From positions 1 through 34,955 of the forward strand of contig MU129291.1 of NCBI GenBank assembly GCA_014904985.1: a stretch of 34,955 nt of DNA, read 5' to 3'. The DNA is from Hydnum rufescens UP504. Taxonomy: Eukaryota; Basidiomycota; Agaricomycetes; Cantharellales; Hydnaceae. Positions 1-11,589 of this stretch are shown piece by piece; position 1 is the stretch's first letter, and each line of letters starts with the position of its first letter. Below the pieces are notes generated by a model. That model made no database searches. It saw only the letters and a list, made by a program, of their open reading frames with translations, and was not told the origin of the DNA. The position numbers and the translations under genes are program-made.

Positions 1-58
1 ATAATAGTAGTAATAATAATAATAATAAATAATAATAATAAATAGTAAAAACAATAGT
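1..58. repeat. TAA/AAT microsatellite
   Basis: The window opens with an interrupted run of ATA/TAA/AAT triplets that fades into A-rich sequence. It is simple-sequence DNA with no coding content. Confidence 0.9.
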
Positions 59-149
59 AAATAAACAAATAATCTAGCACAGCCATGGATTGGCCGATAG
101 ATGGCCAAAAAAACTGAATTGGAATGGCTTGATTTCGGCTGAAAGGTCT

Positions 150-207
150 GGGGGACCTCTTAGGTACCATTTTCTGCCCCGAAAGTGGTACCTAAATTAG
201 GTCCCCC
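150..207. repeat. Inverted repeat with about 20-bp arms
   Basis: The left arm at 150-169 (GGGGGACCTCTTAGGTACCA) pairs with the right arm at 186-207 across a 16-base spacer, with a 2-base bulge. It could be a snapback left by a small non-autonomous element or a regulatory hairpin. No flanking target duplication is evident and no gene is next to it. Confidence 0.75.
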
Positions 208-2490
208 TATGTGACTGACCAGCCTGGGCTACTGTATATCAATTAATTATGGGGTACTACTTGCCAAAGAGTCAGCAAAAAAGCTCCCCGCCCAAGCTAG
301 AGTGCTCAGACTGCTTCAAACTTTGCAGACATTTGGTAAATGATGCCATACACACTCTCAGAATTAGGGAGGTATATATACCAAATTGAGTGCGCTGGAA
401 GGGATCCGCGTCAAGCAGTCATTTCCACAGTGGCAAGTGCAGGAAGTTGCCGCCATTCCTTCTTGCTGCCTCCCACCCGCTCAGAAACAATAGGGTGCTT
501 CCCCATAGCAAAAGAAACAAGACAGTCAAAGATTGATCTTGAAGACCATCTTTTTTGGCTGTAGAAATGGAATCTCAAGCAGAGTTGGAATTCTCCGAAG
601 TTAGGCTAGACTCTTTTGAGATCTTGAACCCACCATTTTACCCCTGGGCAAAATCTAGACACAGATATAAATCTTGAGAGCCAGAAAAGAATTCCTTTTT
701 CCAAGTCTTTATTCAGTCTTTTGACACACTTTTTTTGCTATTCATAAAATTGGCAAGCGGTCACATTTTTCAATGCATTCAGTTCTTTTTATTGGCAGAG
801 TACTTGGTTATACTAGGAACAGCTTGGTACTCAGTCTTCGAAAAAAGAACTGTAATTGACACAATAGAAATGCATGCCTAATCAGGGAGGTGGACATAGA
901 GGGAAATAAAATTGGCATAAACCACAGGTACCGAAATAGGGGTAGACACCGAGGTTTCCGTATGCAACGCCGAGCAAACCACATCCGGCCAGACTTCAAC
1001 ACTTTTCTGTATTGTGAGCGGTGCCTTTGATGACATAGTATGTAACTTACCACTGTTCAGAGGCTTCCAGAGCTTTCCCACTCTCAGTGGACTTCCCCGA
1101 TGGTTGTTAGAACAGAAACCATTGAGCTATGGAGCAGGGAGATTTCTGTGGGGGTAACCCGCCCTGTTTTTAACCAGGGGTTTTTGCATGTTCACTAATG
1201 ATCAAGATTTAGAACTTATTTATATTCTCATTTCTTATTTTGGCCAGTTCTAGGTATTATTTAGAGTAGTGAAGTGGGAGGGACTTGTACATTAGGACAG
1301 TGAAGGTCACAGTATGTTCATCTGCTGCAAATCGCCAGAAGAGAGCTGTCCACATCCCAATCCGCAAAAATTCTGAGCTGCCATGAATGTCTTGACTCAA
1401 AAGCAGGGCAAGCAGGGAAGGCCTTGTGAGGGGTTCAACATGGGCCTGAAGACTTCTAGGCAGACATCAGTATATATGCAATTGGAATAATGAAGATGTG
1501 CTGGGATAAAACGTACGGGGTAGAACTCCTCGCCGGAATCAGTTTAAACTCATTGGATAGCGTGAGGGTCTGATCCTGTGAATGTCGTATAAAAGTGTGA
1601 GGCGATTCGTCCTAATTTGGTGGGCTAGAACGAACCAAGTTTACAGTCATATTTGATGAGATTGCCCTTTTCAAGCACAGTGGCAAAGCCATCTAGAATA
1701 GCGTTGGTTTAACGTTGATGCTGGCAGAAGGCAATATGACTTGTGGAAATCTTCACCGCAAGGGTATCTCAATCCAAACAGCTTCATGTCATCCCCGGTG
1801 TCTTGGTAGCACAACTTCTCCAGTTTCAAGCGTGAGTGTGTAGAGTGGGCTAGACTTGCTTCGCCCAGAAGGACCGATCGGGACTCCTGCAGGAGTTTGC
1901 AACAACGCTGGCCTAAAAGTAAAGATTCGCCATGGGACCCAGGAAATGAAGCCACCTCTTGGACCAGGTAGGGGTCATCTTCCGAATAATCTATCCCGAT
2001 GGGATAGAATGAGGAGTCAACGTAGCACGCGCGCGTACCTAAACGTAGGCCAAATTAGGAAATTGAGTCAAAGAATATGATTGGGGCATGGTACGTACAA
2101 ATAAGTGCACCCATCGCCATGTTGTATGATGAATCTCGCAGTCTTCGAAGCCCCTTTCCATGAATGGACAACATGGACGAATTCCTGTTCTAGGCCACAA
2201 GGATGATGGAATGTGGGGAAGTAGGGGCAGGTTCCCGAGAATCAGTGCAAAAAAAGGTTGTGACACTCTTGTACTTCAGGCGCATTGCAGACAAATGGAC
2301 CAATCGTACACCTTCCTGAGTTTGTTCCATTCGACAGAGGCGCTGGCCGTTTTTGCTTCCGGGGGAACTGGTAAATGCCGTTCTTCAACCCTCTACGCTA
2401 AAGTTCAGGCGAATAACAATAGGTAAGTTTTCCCCAAACCTTCAGTGCAGTGGCCCTAAGCTAACCCAAATGCAACCCTTTTATGCATTG
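208..2490. other. Region without a confidently supported gene
   Basis: All reading frames here are short and lack recognisable domains. Two - strand readings look slightly protein-like. One is 1671 to about 2030, open through a segment containing DMKLFGLRYP. The other is 878-1036, beginning MSSKAPLTIQ. Neither has a convincing start, splice signals or family match, so I do not call them genes. They may be exons or remnants of a decayed gene. Confidence 0.5.
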
Positions 2491-2774
2491 TAGGTGTAAG
2501 TTTTTTTCTTATGTCTCGTCCGAGGGGGCTGAAATTCTCTGGCAGAATTTCAGCCGTACTTGACGAGACCGGATTTCCCTTTGCTAATATTTCTGCATCT
2601 TCCTCTCTAGGTGTAGGATTTAGTTAACTCTCTCTCATACTCTCGTCCGAGGGTGCCGAAACCCTTTGCCAGGGTTTTGGCTGCACTTGACGAGGGCCTG
2701 GCGATCGCTTTATTTATGCAGCTTGTCCGAGCGAGTCAAACCCCTCTTTCTGGGGTTGGATTGGGCTTGTCAAG
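2491..2774 (+). repeat. Three hairpin repeats upstream of gene X
   Basis: There are three related units. Unit 1 (2515-2567) has outer arms CTCGTC/GACGAG and a perfect 12-bp inner stem, 527-538 pairing with 544-555. Unit 2 (2642-2694) keeps the outer arms and has an 11-bp inner stem with one mismatch. Unit 3 (2722-2774) is degenerate. Units 1 and 2 are each preceded by TAGGTGTA, about 118 bp apart. The array ends about 120 bp before the likely ATG of gene X, so it lies in its promoter or leader. A similar but sequence-unrelated array precedes A2. Confidence 0.75.
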
Positions 2775-2893
2775 TTGTCTCATCCTTTACATTCGTCTTT
2801 TTCGCTCATCTTGCCAGTCTGAACATCTCTAAGGCCTTGGAATTCCTTACAGTATTCCCTGCTTAATTTCGCCATTTGTCGCAATCTTTTGCT

Positions 2894-5800
2894 ATGTCTC
2901 CGCTACCACTTTCCTCTCCCATTCACCTTCCTGCCCCCACCCATGTCAGTGGCGGTTGGGAGGTTGATTCCCGTGGTAGCTTGCACATTTGTCTTCGTAC
3001 TCCCCACTATGGTTTGCCCATGAAAAACCTTGGTAATCCTGAGCTCCTTGCCGAAACTGTATTCTCTTCGGACTCGGACTTTTCTTCTGCGCCCAGCATA
3101 ATAATGCCATACTATGCTGATCAACTGGGTTATTATACATCGACGTTTGTCATCATGTACATGGCGGCATGGGCAACTGTCCATCAACCAGAGGGTTTTG
3201 AGGCCCTGACAAATTGTTTTTATACCCCAGATGAGGGGATATTTCCTCGGGGCTCCAAACATTACCTGCATGCAGTGGTAGGTCGTAACTTCTTACCCAT
3301 GCCTGAATGCAGGCCCAATACTGATTGGGCTACCGTTGTATGACACCACAGGTTCGGCCTACACCGCCCCCAATTCCTTCCCCTGTGCCTTTGGTTGACT
3401 CGCATCTCATTGAGGGCTGGGCAGTCCAACGGGATGGCACTGTCTCAATAAAGCAGAGTCATAGCGAAGATGGGCCCCGTAGGGAGACTATCTCAGAATC
3501 CATTCGAGTTCCTCATTGGGCTGCCGACAGTATGATGGACTGCCAGGGCATGCCATCCTTTGATGAAGAGGAAGAGGAAGAGGAAGAACTGGGACCGCCG
3601 GCTCTGACGTTTGCAGGCCCTCAGTATCCCCCTGGCGCCCTTATTGTGAGGTCAAGAGTGGTGGTTGTTGCAGCAGATTTGAGCGAGACTATCGAGGGCA
3701 ATCAAAGGGTGAATCGGAATTGGAAAAAGAAGGAGAAGAAGGCTCGCAACAAGGTGGCAAGGGAGAAAAGGCTTGAAGCTGAGTTCAGAGTCCCTGCAGC
3801 ATCCGGTCCCCACACCACACCTGGCGGTGAAGACCCATGGACGGCGCCCAGTCCTTTTGATCCTTCTCCATCCATTCCCTTTCCTCCACCCAGTAGCATC
3901 TCTCCCCTTGAACAGCCCCACACCAAGAGGCAGGACTTTTCTGTTAATGATTTGCAATTATCCAATGAAAATCGCCCTGGTCATAGTGCCTACTCCTCCA
4001 TTCCTGGCCCTAGCCGTCCTCCAACAGCCCCAAATACCCAGTGCTACGTTTCGCATCGTGGCCGCAACCGATCCCATTCCCCCCATTATTACAATGGAAA
4101 CTTGCTGCAGGGTCATTCTGTGTCATCGCGCTACAGTTCACAGCTTGATCGATGCTCTCGATCCCTGTCTCCCAATAATCACTGCCGACAGAGAGCTGAT
4201 GATCGCTTTCGCTCATTTGCAACCGCCCCAGTATGATGACTACTGGCAGGATGATGACCGGTACTCTGCACAGGAAGTAAATCAATTTCACGGTGCTGAA
4301 AGAAACCGTCGGGAAGATGAAGCGCATCGGTGGCCTTCCAATCGTTTGTATTCCGGCCAATTTGACCAATCGCCTGGGACCAGGGAGTCTGGGACACAGT
4401 CAGCGGTCCCTGATTCAATCCAGTGGCAAGCAGATGAGGCTTGCATGGCGCAGGATGAAGCGTGCACCCATGATAGTGCGCAACGCAATATTGAAGAGAC
4501 TTCTACTTCTCCTAGCTGCAAGCAGCCACTTCGAGAGTTTCTGGTGGGACCTGCCCCCACAGAGTCTGACGCCAAGGGGCGCATGTCATTGATGATGATA
4601 TTGGCGGCCCTTAATGATATCATGAAGCACGATACTCTAGGTTATGAGACCTTGCCTCCAATGCAATGCACGGCAGCATTTTCCAGTAAGTACTATTCCC
4701 ATTCCTACCAGCATTCCTCAAACAGAGTACTTAGGTTTGGCTGGTTAGATTTGGGCCACCAAATACTCCCTTTCCCCAAGCGTAGTTCCAATAAGTGGTA
4801 TGGACGCTATGCTCAGGCTAAAGTGAACCTCATGGCCGGTTGCCCACTCTTTCGGCAGCATCCTGTGAGGATAACAAGTGTGCATACCACAAAAATTCCA
4901 GTCTACTGTGGACCATGGGATGATCGCATTTCTATTAAAGTATTTGGTCCTGATGGCCTGGGTGAGCGTGCTCTGCACCGCTTCGATTACTCGCAGGGTC
5001 CGGTGGCGGCTTTCCCTTCAAAGTGGCATTTTGCCCTCATCTCGCCTCGGCGACGATTTTCTCTCATCCCAGAGCCCACCCCCTCACAGCTGATTGGGCG
5101 CAATGACCTATATCGGGTCACTGATGATTGGCTGGCAGAAATGGCGGGCCTAAGTCAGTGTACATGGCCTCTTTAGACATAGCCCGTGCTTCCATCGCAA
5201 GGCTCCACACGCTACGTGTTTTGCCCCACCCACCAAATGGCTTTAGCCTTATGGATGAGTGGTCGTACTTGGCTCGATGCACCGCTGTTCTACCAAGGCT
5301 TACGGCGTTTGAACACGACTATGAAATTCGAAATACGGTCCTGGGAATGGAACGGATGTGCCTAGTGAGCCGCGTGTTGAGACGAATGGCGGTACTGATG
5401 GCGATTGATCTCTGTGCTCTCCTGGGGGGTTTCCAGTACCCAGTCTGGCCCGATCGATAAGGAAGTTTCTGGCGCCATGTTCTATGCAAATCATAGGCCC
5501 ATAAACTTCAAGAATTATCAGGACGATCTCTGCTTCTTCTTGCAGGCTTTGGAAAGATGGGGGATCCCACATTGGGGCATAGAGGCCGACGAGGATGTTG
5601 GGCGGTTTGAACTGGATGACCACAGCGGGCCCTCATCTTCAGTGACAGGAGGAGAAGAGAGACACCAGTCTACTCTAAACTCCCTGATAAGGGATACTAC
5701 CCAGAGGATCGTGGCATACGTACCATGCGAGATTGAAACGGCCGCCCTGCCCTTCACAGCACCCCTCTCCCCAAAGGGTTCGATCTGGACAACAGACCTG

Positions 5801-6987
5801 GAGAAGGAGCTGTTGTATTTGACGACGTCGACGCTTGATCCGCAGCATCCGGAATCCAAATCTTTTCTCCAGTTTTCCCAGAGGATGCAGGAGCTTGTTG
5901 GGGCGCCTATATGGTCTGGAAAGCTCTATGAGGAGGGCTTGCACCCGCAATCAATGAGCCGAAGGCGGTGGTATCAAGCAAGAGCCCTCTTCTGACAGGG
6001 AATCATCTACCGGCCCAAGAAGCCCTGATATTTGTGCCCCCTGCTTACCATGATCCCCACAAGTCGGCACCCTCGGCACTGGGGGCCACCAAGGAAGCCA
6101 TGAGGCCATCATCCGACCTCTTTGCCATGAAAATGGAAATGACCCCTGCGGTAATGCCAGACGTGTGGTATGGGCTCGTGGTCGAGATCTTCCATACACA
6201 GGAAGAGCTGATGGACACCGTGGCCCTTGCTGAGGCCCAGGGGGCAGATGGTTGGAAACAACATAAGGTCGCCAAGAATGGCCTCTCATTGGGGCTAATA
6301 TTCAAGTCTCTTGTGTGCAGAGACGATCTGTTTCATACCCTGAAGCAGGATGACCGGTTCTCCAACATTACGCTGCTCAATTTTACCCAGATCCATGCTT
6401 GGCTTCCCTACCAAATGTGGAAAGACCCTGGGTACCTTCAACATCTGTGGGCGCGATCTCGTCCTGTTGCTGTGCACGCGGCTCTCCTTGGACAGGCGCC
6501 ACCTTCTCGACACTGTCCCCCCTCTACACCACATATGGATTTTGCCCGGGAAAAGGAGCGAAGTCGCCAGGAACTTCTCTTGGTGGAGCTTCTTGAGGCT
6601 GAGAAATACCCACCAATCATACGTTCCTCTGGCCCAGATCCCCCTAAGCGTGCTTATTCGCGCGTGTGGTTCTCACGAGAATTTCTTGCGTCATTGTGCC
6701 AAGCATCCCCCCCCCTGGAGTTTAGTCCCCCTGAGGCACTGTCGCTTCAGTGCCTCGAGATCGTGCTAAATGCTCTAGCCGACTATAACCTGTCCTTCAC
6801 GAAGTCTGTCTATGCCTCCGAGTCAGGGCCTTACGTCAAGCTGCTGCGATTCATTGCTTCTAAGGTGGAAACGGCGGTGAAATCGCAGTCAACTCAGTGC
6901 GACCTTGTCTCAGAAGCCCAGCAGGGAAAACTCAACGTTTTACAATTGTCAGAGACCATTGGATACAAGGGAGAGGGCAGGAAATGA
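2894..6987 (+). CDS. Large conserved-type protein X, probable gene 1 homolog; frame interrupted
   Basis: Function is unrecognised. Exon 1 starts at ATG 2894 and ends at 3277. An intron at 3278-3351 (GTAGGT...CACAG, phase 0) joins it to a Pro-rich segment, a Glu run near 3563-3590, a Lys-rich stretch (3721-3780) and a Ser/Pro/Arg linker with SHSP and SRSLSP motifs (4040-4190). About 900 codons of ordered-looking protein follow. The frame steps at a C run (4226-4229), at GG (5143-5144), at a six-G run (5424-5429) and at GGG (5935-5937). Each is repaired by one base at a short homopolymer, so assembly error is as likely as decay. A pyrimidine-rich acceptor at 5545 may mark another intron. The last 70 codons (EFLASL...LSFTKSVY...LLRFIASKV) share a spaced pattern with the end of A1, suggesting a distant gene 1 homolog. 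The middle could not be aligned by eye. Confidence 0.6.
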
Positions 6988-7256
6988 TTCTTCATGGACT
7001 TGGACTTTTCAATGGGCAGTCCCTCCTTCTTACCCATGAAGTCAACCTTGGAGTTGGAACGAAATCATGCAGAAATGAAAATTGCCACTGCTAGATCGAA
7101 CAAAGTGAAACGTAAAAGTGAGTTCATTCAGAGATGCTACAAAGCAGCAACTGATAGTAGACTGTTGTTCTGTAGCAACTTCATCCACTGATCCCTCCAA
7201 GCCCTGACGCACCTACAAGTGGATTGAATGTCCAAACCTCAACAGTGGCTTCATCT

Positions 7257-8189
7257 TCATCCCTGTAAATACGGGGGAATGCAATGGAATGAAACGGTTG
7301 GCCATTCACGCAGAAGCAGATAGTTCGAAGCCTGATTCATGCGTTGCAATGCGTAAATGTAATCAGATAAGTCAAAAATCTCATTATGCCAGTATGCCCA
7401 ATTCTTCCCATCATTGGCCTGTTTAGCGATGTTATCCTTGGTACTAAGGCTGCCCTTGCGATACTGCTTCATGGTGGGGGGAAAAACATTTAGGTACCAA
7501 GCCTCGCTCGTAAGAGCCTCAGTGAGGGAAGTATGCTGGCCAGAGTAGTGCATGGCGTTGGGAACTTGTGCGCTGAAATTTTCAGCTTGAAGGGCGAGGG
7601 ATGCGTCGGTTACAAAGCCCAAACAGCCGGCGACGAGGGGAACAGGAAAGTATTGAGCTAGTTCCGCGCCCGCAAGCTCAAGCACATTGGTTTGGGTGAC
7701 TGGGACGGCTGCAACGTTACTATGATTGCCACCCCAAAACGGAGTGATATTGTATACTTCCCAGCCACGACCGCCCAAAAGTTGGTTGGGGTAGAATGTC
7801 CACCAAGTTCAGCCTCACTCCATACTGAATTTTGTCCAGGGCATAACAGATGGCCAAACGGGATGATGTAGAAAGGATAATTCCACATAAACCAAATATC
7901 ATCATACAGACGGTGACTTTTTCTCGCCAGGCCATTCAAATATCAGGGCGTTTCAGTTGCCCAATGCGAGTCGGACAGAAGTTTGGCATCTACCGTGTAC
8001 AAAGCCACAGAAATCGAATGCACCACCAGCGACAAGGCGATGATGACACGACTTCCTCCAATGTTGTACCATCCTTCACTCCACCCTTCGAAGAAGGATT
8101 CAATAACGGAGTGGGAAGATGGGAGCCCTCTGAGCGGCGTATCCCTTCCGCCCTTTTCCCACTCCGAGCCCCAAGCTAAACTAGGACAT
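7257..8189 (-). CDS. Membrane protein of unknown family; frame interrupted
   Basis: Reading leftward from ATG at 8189, the product would be about 310 residues. It has one clear hydrophobic helix (VIIALSLVVHSISVALYTV), then an aromatic-rich segment (WFMWNYPFYIIPFGHLL), then a soluble C-terminal part ending with DYIYALQRMNQASNYLLLR and a stop at 7257. The frame breaks twice, at GG 8184-8185 and CCC 7774-7776. In both places one extra base in the run restores an uninterrupted reading. One in-frame TGA remains near 7946. It lies between X and Y on the opposite strand, with its 5' end facing Y, so the two may share a promoter interval. I do not recognise the family and nothing links it to the cassette except position. 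Confidence 0.5.
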
Positions 8190-8533
8190 CACACTTAATG
8201 TTCTCCACGTCATTTGTCGATATTTATTTAGTTACAGTGTGTATTTTTTTCTGATTTCAATCAACATCTGTTCTGCCTTCGGAGTGGTGAGTCCCCTGCA
8301 CGTTCGGCAATTGCCGCCTGCCGATTCCTGCCTGTTGAAACGAAAGCCGCAATGCCATCATCCCCATTCCGGATACGTGCGGAGTCTCTTACGGGCTCCG
8401 ACATCTCTGTTTGGAGAAGTTTCGACCTTTCCATATCGTTCCCATTCCAGAGTACACGCAGAGCCTCCTGCAGGATCTGATTTCTTTTTTGGTGAATTAC
8501 CCGCCTGTTCAACACCGTGCTAAGCCTACTGTC
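8190..8533. other. Divergent upstream interval between membrane protein gene and Y
   Basis: The interval is A/T-rich near 8215-8270. It contains one small hairpin (CGGAG 8380-8384 with CTCCG 8396-8400) that resembles the inner stem of the leader hairpins upstream of A2. In-frame TTG and GTG triplets extend the Y reading upstream of 8534 but offer no better start. It presumably holds promoters for both flanking genes, which is inference. Confidence 0.4.
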
Positions 8534-11252
8534 ATGGGCAGCCACAGTCCTCGCAAGACAAGTACCGCCGTGAAAAACAAAAGTTCCCTGCTACAATCTC
8601 AGGCAAGTCTAATCAGTAATATCTTTCCCTCTCTCAATCTTCATGATGTTTGAAACCTCTAGGACTCATTAAAGAGGACTAGGGCCTCTAACCGAACTAA
8701 GGCTCCTGCAAAGCACAAGGCAGTTGCCCTCCCACCTGGCGAGGTAGAGCCGCAGGAGGGAGGAGAGCATGTTGAAGAGGACGAAGAGGACGAACTTGTT
8801 GAAGACGAAGGACGCGTCGAAGAAGAACGTGTTGAACGTGTCGAAGGCAAACTTATGAACGATGCCGCTCCTACGCAGAAGAAAGTCCGTATTGTGGCCC
8901 CAAAGCGTCAAGTACTGTCCGCTGAGGGGCCCAATGCGGAGAAACGCGACATTTTTGATCGACGCCTGAGGCCCAACACCACCCCATTGGTTTCATTGCC
9001 TTCCCCTCGTAAGGACTCTACTGCCCGGCCCCTCATTCGAAGAAGAGGCCCACCTTGGCCCCTGACAATGAAGCCTCTGAAATTCCGAAACCCCCCAAGC
9101 GACCAAAGACATACGGCACTGGGGCTGCAGGAGGGTCGTCACAAAGTAATGGTCCCATCCTCTGTCTTCCCCAAAACCATGAAGTTGAGGAAATGGGCTC
9201 CCTGGGTGAGATGGAGGGGCAGTCCCATGAGATATTGCTCAGGGACTTGCAGCCCCGGCCCTTGAGCCTGGCATCCCCGAATCCGGACACAGCCTCCACG
9301 AAGATGGGTCCCAATGTTGAATCATCAGGCCTCTGCACTCAGCAGACCAGTAAGGCGTCTCTTCTGAGGGCTACTATGTCTGAAGAGCTTGATGATGTGG
9401 AACACATCCTCATGGAGTCTGAGATGGAGGAGACCCCTGCTGGGTCACCGTCAGCACTTGGGGCGGGTTTGGGCTTGAGCGATGAGGAAGGAGAGCCGGG
9501 AGCTCTGTTGGGAATTGGGGCTTCTGGTCTCGAAGGCAACGGAGGACCGCTACCAGGGACGGGTCCGGAAGAGAGGGAGGCGCCTAATGCTGAGGGATCT
9601 AGTGCTTTGCCAGAGACTGTTGCGTTTCTGAAAGCCTCCAAGGACAAGAATGTTCGGCGTCGCCTAGAGAAGGAGCAGGCAGCCCTCTCTAAACTCCCTG
9701 CCCTCAAGGTTCTGACCACAAGCATGCCTTCTGAGGAACACATCACCATGCCTGTAGAGGCACAAGGGCCCACTGATTCCCCTGTGGAGCAAGTAGTCCC
9801 AGCTGCCACAGTCTTGCAGGGACCTTCGTCCACTCTTACCAAGAGTCAAACAGTGCAACTGCGCCGGGAACTGTGGGCAGTAATGGAGAAAACGGCCAAG
9901 GAGAAGGCGGAGAGTCTCGACGTTCAACCTTCAACAGTTTTCAAGCTCTTAGGAGAATTGTTCAGTGCCCAGTCCTACAGGGAGAATATTTGGAACTCCT
10001 TCCAATCTGTGTACAAAGCTGAACATCCGGAAGTTAAAGGTGGGGGTACTTGGCCTTTGTAGGAGGAACAAGATACTGATGGTTTGTGACTCTTCAGACG
10101 TTGGCACGATAAAGGCTGCCTACGAGGCAGAAGTCAAGGAGGTTGGCGATCGTGGAGAGTTTGAGTTCAGGAAATGGCGCATAGGTCTCAAGGAGCAGGC
10201 TGAACGTGTCAAAGTGGACCAGATGGCCTCTAAACTGGACTCCAACACTCGAGCCAAAGTGATACGAGAGAAAGGTATGGAGTTGTCTGAAACGGTCTGT
10301 GCCTTTCATTGTGTGGGCCAGTTCTCTGTGCTGATATTGATTCCTTTGTCCAGGCCCATGTCACAAGCAACCTCCATGACGTGGAGATATTTGGACTTGT
10401 ACTGTGTAGGGATGCTATTGACCTGAATGGCGCTGCGGCCGCCACCATTTTCTCCAGCAGCCTGGAGACTAGCGACATCCTTCGACGACATATATGGACA
10501 GATGACATACGTCGAAAGATCATGGCAGATCTTTAGTAAGCGACGAGGAACTCCGGCCCAGGGATTGGTGGATTAACCCTATTCCTATTCTTCTCCGATG
10601 TAGCCAAGTCCATACCCAGCAGCATAATAGCCTCTCTGAGGACCCACTGGAGACGTGGATACGCCTCAAGACCTCTATCAACACTGCTCAGGGGCCGTCT
10701 GGTGCTCAGCAAGTCCTGAGGACCTATATGTCAAGGGCCTGGATGAATGTGATAAGTAAGCATTGTTGCATTGGCCGGAAATAAAAATCTGATGAATGTG
10801 TGAAATTGCTGCCAGACCAGGGGCTTGGAAGAGAAGACACCAAGGCAGCCTTTGAAAACCTTGGGAAGAGAATGTACACTGGCTGGGGAAAGCCTATGTT
10901 CTACATGAAAAACTTTCCAGCAAATGTCCGACTCACCAGAATGGAGTCCCTAACAAATGAAGAACGGTGGGCTATACTCCAAGCTTGCACTGTGGGCCTA
11001 TTAGAGAAGGATGGGGATGAGGTTAAAGTTGTCCCAAACAGTCGGGTCCAAATTATGCAGTACAGGGTGCATAAAGAAATGACTAAGACACTGTGGCTGG
11101 AGGGTTTTGGGGATACAGCCCTAATCCTATCAACTGACAAGAAGGCTGTGTTGACAGTTTCCGAAGTGAAGAAGTTTCAAGACGAGTTGGCTGCCTTCAA
11201 GAAGTCCCAGAAGGGGAAGGGGAAGGCAAAGGAACCTGGTAAGAAGGGATAA
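8534..11252 (+). CDS. Gene 2 family protein, copy Y (six exons)
   Basis: The model is 8534-8602, 8663-10039, 10098-10294, 10354-10535, 10604-10755 and 10816-11252. All five introns are 58-68 bp and keep phase; the first has a GC donor (CAG|GCAAGT). The protein starts MGSHSPRKTS and has a Lys-rich then strongly acidic stretch (8760-8850), a Pro/Lys segment and a helical region. That helical region resembles A2: a WNSFQSVY block at the end of exon 2 matches WNAFHHSY, then KVI, then LHDVEIFG against MNIHGFCA, and a C-terminal DTALILSTDKK matches DTAIVVDRYN. It ends in a Lys-rich tail. The frame steps once at 9040-9041, where one more A would restore KKRPTLAPDN. Function is unknown. The WN-containing segment is reminiscent of an HMG box, a weak inference. 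This is the best-preserved gene 2 copy here. Confidence 0.75.
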
Positions 11253-11589
11253 GTCTGAGTTATGCTTCATTATTAGCTGATTCTTGTGGATTCCCAGCCA
11301 CTCCTACTGTTTACATTTCCAAAAATAGTGAGTATTTCTACTTGATCAAAAATCATTGGAGCTCATAGGACTATGGATGGTAAAGAATCAGGCCAAAGTA
11401 GTCGCCAAGGTGCCACTCACAGTGAAGGGGATGAGGGCCCAGAAACTGAGGAGGAATAAAGGTCTTACCTTGTGGCCTATGTACATATCCTTACATCGTC
11501 AAATATGAACTCCTCTGGTATATTTCTGGAAAGCCCAGGTGTTCCCCTTGTAATGACTACTTGAGGAGTTGTAGGAGTCACTCTAGGAG
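11253..11589. other. Intergenic, no gene seen
   Basis: Sequence downstream of Y with no sustained reading frame or clear repeat. The right edge (CTAGGAGTTGTAGCAAGTG near 11583) looks like a diverged founder unit of the adjoining minisatellite. Confidence 0.6.

Noticed and set aside
1671..2030. - strand reading of about 120 codons in the left flank
   Set aside because: No start, domain or splice evidence. Kept only as a note in the region description.
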